Origin: Lytechinus variegatus
Taxonomy: Eukaryota > Echinodermata > Echinoidea > Temnopleuroida > Toxopneustidae
Assembly (NCBI RefSeq): GCF_018143015.1
Contig: NC_054740.1
Location: 53,378,779 to 53,442,778, forward strand
DNA length: 64,000 nucleotides
Direction: 5' to 3'
Shown here one piece after another: positions 26,501 to 35,500 of the stretch (within the stretch, counting starts at the first letter, position 1; every line of letters starts with the position of its first letter). Both the position numbers and the translations under genes were made by a program. A model generated the notes under the pieces. It was not told the origin of the DNA and did not search any database. It saw only the letters and a program-made list of their open reading frames with translations.

Positions 26501-29500
26501 TCTGTTTATGCTTCCCCAGAAAGCCTGATTCTGGTCAAACGACGTTTACAAACGCACCTTTTTGTGAGTTTACGATCGGCGTTTTGAAACAGCGTTTAAA
26601 TGAAAATAAGCATGGACGCAACCGTGTTTTGGACTAATCACGTTTGGAAACGCTGATTCTGGCCTGAAAAGTGGAAGCATAAACACGGCCTAAATGAGTG
26701 GAAGAGAGATGTGGAGTATTGCACGAAATTAGCATTCAATTGTAAGCATATGATAGGGACAGTCATTTTCTGTTTTACCGGTAAATAAAGCGGAAATTCC
26801 ATTTGGATCTTACACTTTTCATGTAAAAAATTCATGGAATTCACCTTTACAAATGGAATTCAGGTTTTTGCTGTGTACATTTTAGGTGACAAATGGAATT
26901 TCCATTTTTAGATCAAGTTCAAAAGGAATTTCAGATTTTCAGAAATGGAAAAGACCATTTTTTGAAACGGAAAATCACTGTCTCTACATATTCTGGTTCC
27001 AGAATGAAGCATTTATTGAAATTGATTGCAAATTTGCACTCAATGCTGGTGTGCTTTTTGAATCAAGTACTTTCAATTGATTTGCTACAGAGTTAAAATT
27101 GATCTCTAAATTGTTCATTTGCAATTGGGAGGCTTTGACACCAAGTGTAGAGTGGACCATATGGCAACTAGACCAAAGTGACGGCAGACCTGTGGCCTGT
27201 CTTACAAAGAGTAACGATTGATCCAATCAATTATAACTCTATGGAAATCCATCAGTGTCCTAATTTTTTCTACAGGAAGTTTGCACAATGTTCTTTGTAA
27301 ACAAAGAGAAGCACAGTGAATTTTTAAAGGACAAGTCCACCCCGACAAATAAAAAGAGAAAAATCCAACAAGCATAACACTGAAAATTTCATCAAAATCG
27401 GATGTAAAATAAGAAATTTATGACATTTTAAAGTTTCGCTTAATTTCACAAAAGAGTTATGTGCACATCTTGGCTGGTATGCAAATGAGGAGACTATGAC
27501 GTCATCCACTCACTATTTCTTTTGTATTTTATTTATGAAATGTGAAATATTCTACTTTTCTCCTCATTGTCAAGTGATACAATGATTAATTCCTCCCTCC
27601 CTGAATATCTGGAATTAGCATAGTTTAATACTATATGGTTCAGTCAAGTTGGTCCTTATTGTCAAATCTCTCTAAAAAAATGAAATATTGTATAATTCAA
27701 ACAATAAACAAAAGAAATAGTGAGTGATGGACATCATCAACTGACTCACTTAGTTGAGCATATCACTGTTTTGTGAAAAATAAACGAAAATTTAAAATGT
27801 CATAACTTATTTTACATCCGATTTTGATGAAATTTTCAGCACTATGCTAGTTTGATTTTTCTCTATTTATTCAAGTCAGCTTTTTCCTGGGGTGGACTTG
27901 ACCTTTAAGAAAACAATGCATGAATATGCATCATAGCTAGAAAACATTGTCTTTTCCCTGTCATATCTCTCTAAGTTTCTGCCCATTCTTTTGTAAGCTA
28001 GCCAGTCAAAATTATCGTTAGTTCCCAGTGGGAGCTCTTCTAGCCAATAGGAAGGCCCCGTGGCAGGTAGGGCGTATCCCCAATACAGTTGCTGGCTTTG
28101 CTATGCGTATATTAATGCGCTTAATTTCAAAGAGAGACAGGGAGCTGTGAAGGATTTTAGAAGAGAAATAGAAAAAGAAGGAAAACAAAGAAAAAAGGGA
28201 GGAATTGATATGTAGAACCTAACTAAATTGTAGCATGAAAAAAACAATTTTCAAAATTGTCATGGATGTCATATATGCCTGACATTCAGTCGGCAGGGTA
28301 TCAGGTTACTTGGTACAAAAAACTGCTATCCCCCTTTCATAACTTTTGTTATATCTTTTGCTTGTATAAAAGTATTACGCGCATTTAAAGCCGCACATTT
28401 TTGGTGCACGCTATGAAAGAGAAGAGAAAAAATTTATGACAAATTTTGCGACAAAAGTTATGCCATCCACCAGAATAACAATTTTGTCATATCTCTGAGG
28501 AAGATATAACATGGAGAAAAGACAATGTTCAGAATACCGCCCCTGGAAATCTCCATTCATTGCAGCATTAAAGTTTGTCCAACGTTTCAGATTTAAGCAG
28601 TAAGGTGTGAAAAGTAGCTCCTGTAAATAAAAAAGTATGATTTGGCCTGCTTGTATTGAACAAATTTGTTTTTGCCTCATTTTGACTTTTGATTCATTAA
28701 TTGCGTAAGCTAACTTGAATTATTCATAAAAAGGAAGCATAATTCTTGATATGATTTCCTGTTATTATGATATCTCCTTGACTTTAGTACATATAAACAT
28801 TTAGTTCACTTTGTTTGATTGATGGAAATTTACTTTGTGGATATCAAGTTATTGTTTTGAGTTTCAGTTCCCTTCTGTTTGTGGTTTGGTCACCAATGTC
28901 CTACCCCCATCACTGCATACCAACCTGAAAGACTCGTCAAATAATAATACTCGGTTCATGTACATGTGCATGTACTGTTTAGGTGCTTCTATAAAAGGGA
29001 CTTGGATTGTTGTATGAGTTTGAATGTACGTTTTCAGAAATTAGTCATTATATCAAGCTTTAGATGTGTGATTCAACTTCTGTGCTGTGTTTCTCTTGTA
29101 AAAAAAACAAGCATGCATGCACATGTAAGGTGAGTAGTAAATGGTCTGGCTAAATGGATTGCTGTAGGCTACACATGCGTGACCAAATTATTTCAAAACA
29201 CCCCCTACACAAGTTTTTTTCTCTGTGTGCGAAATAACCCCCTAAACAAGATTTTTGCGGGTCTTATTGGCCCCAGGTAAAGATACATTATGCTACTGTG
29301 TACTGGTAAATGTGTATTTTTTTTTAAAGAGAAAGCCCCTAAAGTATTCCCTTTTTGTGATTTTCATTTGTTGTGCAATAGACCTGTCTGCTATTAGATG
29401 TGGGAGAGTCCCTTGTCATTTGGTTGTTTTTCTTCATTTCATTTCAACTGCAGCTGGGGAAAAAAATCATAGCATGTTTGTCCTCCTTTGTCTTGCTACT

Positions 29501-32500
29501 GACCACCTGAAAACCAGAAATCCTTCCAAACATGTTTCAAGACATACCCAGGCATTAGTTGACCTTCGATTCAGCAGTTTTGGTTTCGGAAGCATCAAGG
29601 TGCCTGGGAGTGTTTATTGGTTTGACTACAGAACCCAGTTAATGAATTGACATGATAAAGTTTAGTCCAAATATTTTTTTTTTCTTCAATTGTTGTGAGG
29701 TTTGCTTGCCCTGTTTATTCTAGTAAATTTGAATACATGTACATTGGTGGATATGGTCTCAAACCATGGCAATAAGTGTTCATTAACTTCATTTTGATAG
29801 CACTTTTTTACAAAAGCTTGTATTCAATTTCATATCTTTTCTCAGTGTACTTGCTAAAATAAGTGTAATCAAGAAATTTGCACAAAACCATGGTTCCTAG
29901 AGCACCTTCGATATTTGGTCCTATCTTAATTGATTGGATTCTGTTAAAACTCATTTGAGATCGTTTATCACCACAAATTGCATTTCTCTTTAGTTGCCTG
30001 CAAAGGTCAAAACTGGGCTTTAAGCTTCAAAGCGAATGTGTTGTGAATGTGCAATTGATATCAATTAAAGTTCTCTCATTTAAAACTCTCATTGCCAGAT
30101 TTATTTCAAGAAAGTTTCGGAGCTGAAATCTAAAGAAGACGAGATCCGTCAGAAGCTCTTCAGGTTAAAGAGTAAGACAGATGAGGCCTGGAATCGATAC
30201 AGAGAGGCTGGACCACAGAGAGAAAGAATTAAAAAAGGTAACCAATCAGCGTAAGAAATACACGAGGACGATGGATGATTTCGCCATGGAAGCTCATTTG
30301 CCCCTAAAATTCCTAACGTTATTATAGTAATAACATTAGTATTACCCAGGGTAGCCACTTCAGTTCTGAAAACCGTTCTCCTAGCGGGCCCTGCTATTAA
30401 TATTACCCGGCTAAGCTAGGCTATCTAATCAGGTGCACGCAGCTTTTTGAGGAATTACTTCCTGCCGGTACGCATTTACCTCACCTGGGTCGAGTGCAGT
30501 ACACTGGATGAATTCCTTGCTGAAGGAAATTTCGCCATGGCTGGGATTTGAACACCATGACCCTCTGTTTCAGAGTCCGGAGACTAATCCACTGGGCCAT
30601 GACGCTCCACATGCTTTGGGGTGACTACTTTTCTAGAGTTACCCCAAGATCTGCTACAAACAATATTTAAAGGGGAAATCAGCTTTGGTCATAAAATGTT
30701 TTGTTGGAAAAAAAAAGAAAGGGAGAAATTTTGAAAGAATTCAGATAAGCAATAAGGAAGTTATTGCTGCTTTGAAATTGAGATCCCTAAGACTATGCAT
30801 ATTTCAAATAGGCAACTGGGTGAGTAAATTATGAAAAGGGACAAGGCCATGTATTTAATTATCAGGGGTTTGTGGTTTTCACTTAAGTACCCATTCCAAA
30901 GTACATTTCTCTTGATTGATTATTTTATGTGATACAATATATGTTCATGGCTAATAATGATGAAAACCTTCATCTGGTACTGGCTCATTTTGTGCATAGT
31001 ATGTTAATTAATCATGATTATAACTCATGAATTCATGTAGGGAATCCATGTAGGCTTAATTGCATATTTTGACCTAAAAATAAGAAGCTGAGTAATTGTA
31101 AGGTTTACATCCTTTTGATCTTATTCCCCTCATCTTTGCTGTCATTTATATCAACCCTTTGAACGCGAAAGGCCGGAAATCCGGCTGTGCAGTGAACTTG
31201 CAAATACTTGAAGTCATGTGACTTACATGTAAAAAACATGGGTTCTAAATGTCAGTTGATCATTTTTAAAAATGTCATCTTGCTATTATGTTTAGGGATA
31301 TTCAGTCAGTAAATTCAGTCAAGAGTGGCTTTGTTTTCAGACGGTTTTAGCATAAGAAATTACTAAAATATTCTACACTACAAAAGAGGTCTGTGCAGTA
31401 ATACACTATATTAGATAGCCAAGACAGATAGCCAAGCGCGATTGGTCCATAGCGCGTCACGTGATATGATTGAAATCAATGTATTTTCCCAGCCGGTCCA
31501 CCTTCGATGAATATATTGACCAACCGGTCCATGAATATATTTTTCTACGTGTATGGCGCCCTCTTGTAAAGCCGAGGTAATAATAGCAGCAGTTTTTATC
31601 CTCTGGCAAAAAGCGCTTTATAAATGCAGCTATTAGTATTATTATTATTGACTCTTAAATTTTTAGATTTCAAATTCGAATTTTCATCTATCTTAGAGCA
31701 TTCACTCTCAGTAATGCTTGTATCACACCTTAACAAAGGGCTCCCTTGGCTTTTATCTTATAAATTAAGTTAGAAAGCTATGAACCAGGGATTGTATTGT
31801 GAGAATTTCAGCCCATTCTATGCTTGCAAAGTGCTTTCATATCGAAAAGAAAAATATTTCATTTCTTTAAGACTATGAAATATTGAATATACAGTTTATG
31901 TAGAAACTTACACATAATTTGTGGTGTATAAAATGACTTTGTACAAAAATTGCAGTCATTGAAATTTTTGCTCTCGTCATCATCTGCATTCTTTTATGTA
32001 CCTCAAACAGAAATTGACAGTTTGTATGACGAGCGGCGACAGCTCAATGCTGACTTCCAGATGCAGATGCGCGATTACAAGGAGTACAACGAGTGGCAAA
32101 AGTTGGAGAACGAGAGACGGAAAGAAGAGGAGAAAAGGGCTCAGGAGGCCACATACAGAAGAGAATGGTAAGGCTACCGTAGACCTTGTTCGCATTTCAC
32201 TCTCCGGACTGGTTCCAACTGGACCTGAACCAGTTCAGTTCAGGCTTCATCACATGGTCCCATGCAAGCCTTGCTTGCAACTTGCGGATGATTGTCTTTG
32301 TCATGCAGGTCGCCCATAGGTCACCCACATTGACAGTATCTTGCATGTAGTTGCCTGCAGGAGTGGGCGCAAGTCTAATGATCCCATACAAAAGTTAAGG
32401 AAATGCTCAAAAATGCTTGCAAGTCTTATTAATCAAACAAATCCTTGGGAGAATATAGAATTACCAACTTGTATGTTATCTTTTAATTTGCTAATTGAGA

Positions 32501-35500
32501 GATAACATACAAGTTTCAAGTGAAATGAAAAAAAGGGGGTGGGGGACAAATATCAATGTTGAAGGCCTCGAGGCCGGTCTTGATGACGTTGACATCTCCA
32601 GCCTTGGACACGGTCTCCAATAATTCGACCTCATCCTTGGCCTTGTTCCTTGTGGCTTTGATAACTTGCGTCGTAGCCAGGTCATGGCCAGCCAAAATGC
32701 CAGATATATTCAGTGGCCCGTATTCTGAAGTTGGGTTTAAATTAAACCCTGGTTTAAAGTTGTGGTTTAAGTATGGAGAGCCAATTGGAGCATAAATCCC
32801 TAACAGTAAACATTCAGTTTATTAACTCATATGACACCCAAATTGTTCATAATTGTCTGGGAATGATAACTGAAGTATTTTCTTCATTATGAAAGCAAAA
32901 GGAAACAAAATATTACACATAAGAAATATAAAATATTAACTTAATGTTTGATTTCTTGGCTTCCCATAATTTTAGCACAGAGTTAGACAGTGGTCTAAGT
33001 TAAACCTGACTTCAGAATATGGGCCAGTGAATCTAATACAGCATCCTCTTTGTTTGAATTTTATTCACTGTTTGAAGCTAAATAATGTTACAATTTTTTT
33101 TTTTTCATTTCTCAGGTTTGAGTATGAGACAACGAGAGAGCCTTTTCAGGAAGAGCGCACCCAGATTGAATGTTTGACGACCTATCTCCATAGACTGCTA
33201 CCCAAAGGAGAGGGAAAGGTATTATCTCAAGGGGGTAGCCCCCTCAACGGGGCCAGCCCATCTTCTTCAGGTACGTAACTGACTAGAAGGAAAATTAAAT
33301 GCTGGGAAATATAAAGTTTTAATGAAGGAGGAAGAGAGAGAAGCAATTTATTATTAAAAGATATCGATCAAAATCAGTCGAAAATAGTTTAAAAGTTTTA
33401 AAAATTTGAAAAATCTCAATTTACTCTGAAGTATTCTCTCTATTGTATATTTTGAAAGTAATGGTAACCCTTTCTTTTATCCCTCTAGTGAGTTCCCTTG
33501 GCCGGAGTCCATCATTCAAAGACGAGGAGGGGTCATACACCATTCTGAGGAAGAAAGGGGATGAGGACGATGAGGTGTTTGAAAAAGCTGCCAGTTTGAA
33601 GAAAAAGAAGAGTAAGAGAAAGTCATGGCTGGTAAGTGTATTGAAATGAAAAATTGTTGTGATAGTGTCTTCACTTTGGAAAAGAACATATTTTATGACT
33701 TCTCAGTTAGTAAAGCTACTTAAGGTCCAGTTCTGGGCCCCGTCTTACAAAGGAGTTACGATTGATTACAACTATGGATGGCCAGCAACATCAACATCTG
33801 TTATGCATGTTTGTTCAAAATATTTTCTAACTGTTATGTATATTCATGCATTCTTTGTTTTCTTGAAAATTCACTGTACTTCTCTTTGGTCACAAAGGAC
33901 ATTTTGCACATTTCCTGTAGAAACAATAAGGACACTGATGGATTTCCATAGAGTTAGAATTGATTGGATCAATCGTAACTTTTTGTAAGTCGGGACCCTG
34001 GTGTAGATAACTAATTTTGACAGGAATGGAATGGAAGCAATCCTTAAGTGTTCATTATATGTTGAATCGTTATCATGTGCTGTTATTGGTGTAGCTAACA
34101 CAGCAAAAAACATGTGCAATCGCACTATAAAATGATAGGATTTTTCAGTAATATTTTTCTGATCTTCATTTGTTCATTACTCTGTAATTATACAATTTCC
34201 GGAAATATTATTTTGCACATCTTCATTTATTTATATTTTTTAATTCTGTGCAAGTTTAGTTCAGTTCAGTGAACATTTGATTTTCTACTGTTAATATTTC
34301 CATAGTTTATCTTTAAAGGTGAAGTCCACCCCACAAAAATGTTGATTTTGAATAAATAGAAACTAGCAAAATGCTGAAAATTTCATCAAAATCTGATGTA
34401 AAATAACAAAGTTATGACATTTTAAAGTTTCACTTATTTTTCACGAAACAGTGATATGCATAACTCAAATGGGACAGACGATAATGTCCCTCACTCACTA
34501 TTTCTTTTGTTTTTGATTGTTTGAATTATACAATATTTCATTTTTTATAGATTTGACAATAAGGACCAACTTGACTGAATCATATATTATTAAACAATTC
34601 TCATTCCACATTTTCAGGGAGGAATACATTGTTTCACTTGACAATGAGGAGAAAACTAGGATATTCCCTATTTTTATGATAAAATACAAAAGAAATAGTG
34701 AGTGGATGACATCATCAGTCTCGTCTAGTGCATACCAACCAGGATGTGCATGTAACTGTTTTGTGAAATTAAGTGAAACATTAAAATGCCATAACTTATT
34801 TTACATCCAATTTTGATGAAATTTTCAGTGTTATGCTTGTTGGATTTTTCTCATTTTATTCAAGTCAACTTTTTGTTGGGGTGGACTAGTCCTTTGAATG
34901 CTAGAAGTATCCAGAATGCACGGTGCTGCACCCAAAAACCCCGGGGGGGGGGGGGGCACTGGACCAAAAAAGTGGTGGGGGTGTGCCGCGGGCGAGACAA
35001 AAAACGGGGCCTTGGAGCGGGCTTATTGTAAAAAGGAGGGTCCTTGGAACGGGCTTCGGAACGACAAATGTTTGTGAAAACGGGGGTCCTTGGAACGGAT
35101 CGCCAGCGTGTGAGCGCGTATGCATCCCTACGGAACGGTCATGCGTGCATGATGCAGCTAGCGCGGCCTCCGCCGGGGAGCTCTGCGGCCGCTTTTCTCC
35201 AAAATAATTGCAGCTCATTCAACGCGATCGGAGCGGCGTAACGAAAAATATGCGAAGCTTTGGAGCGGATTTCTCTCTTCTTTTTTCTCGATAAGAAGAA
35301 AATGCTATGCCTTGGAGCGGCTTTCTTTGTTCTTTTTCTCAACAAGGCAAAAATGCTATGCCTTGGAACGGAAATTTGAGTGTAAAAATGGGGGTCCCCT
35401 CCACGGCACATACCCACTATGCGTTATATACTGAGTGCCCCCCCCCCCCCGGCCCAAAAACGCATGGCTTGAAGGTTGTGTAAGAATAAAACATGACCTG

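Larger units (their letters stand above)
25503..30098. other. Intron 5 of the Bfr1-like gene
   Basis: Contains a TIR element (26179-26692), a family O copy split by a family A MITE (27193-27951) and a fragment of family H (29163-29283). 26850-27150 has loosely repeated AATGGAATTTC-type words. The rest is AT-rich, and the open frames are not supported as genes. Confidence 0.8.

Noticed and set aside
29255..29650. 131-codon open frame
   Set aside because: AT-rich, low-complexity hydrophobic start, lies in intron 5, and overlaps a family H repeat fragment at its 5' end.
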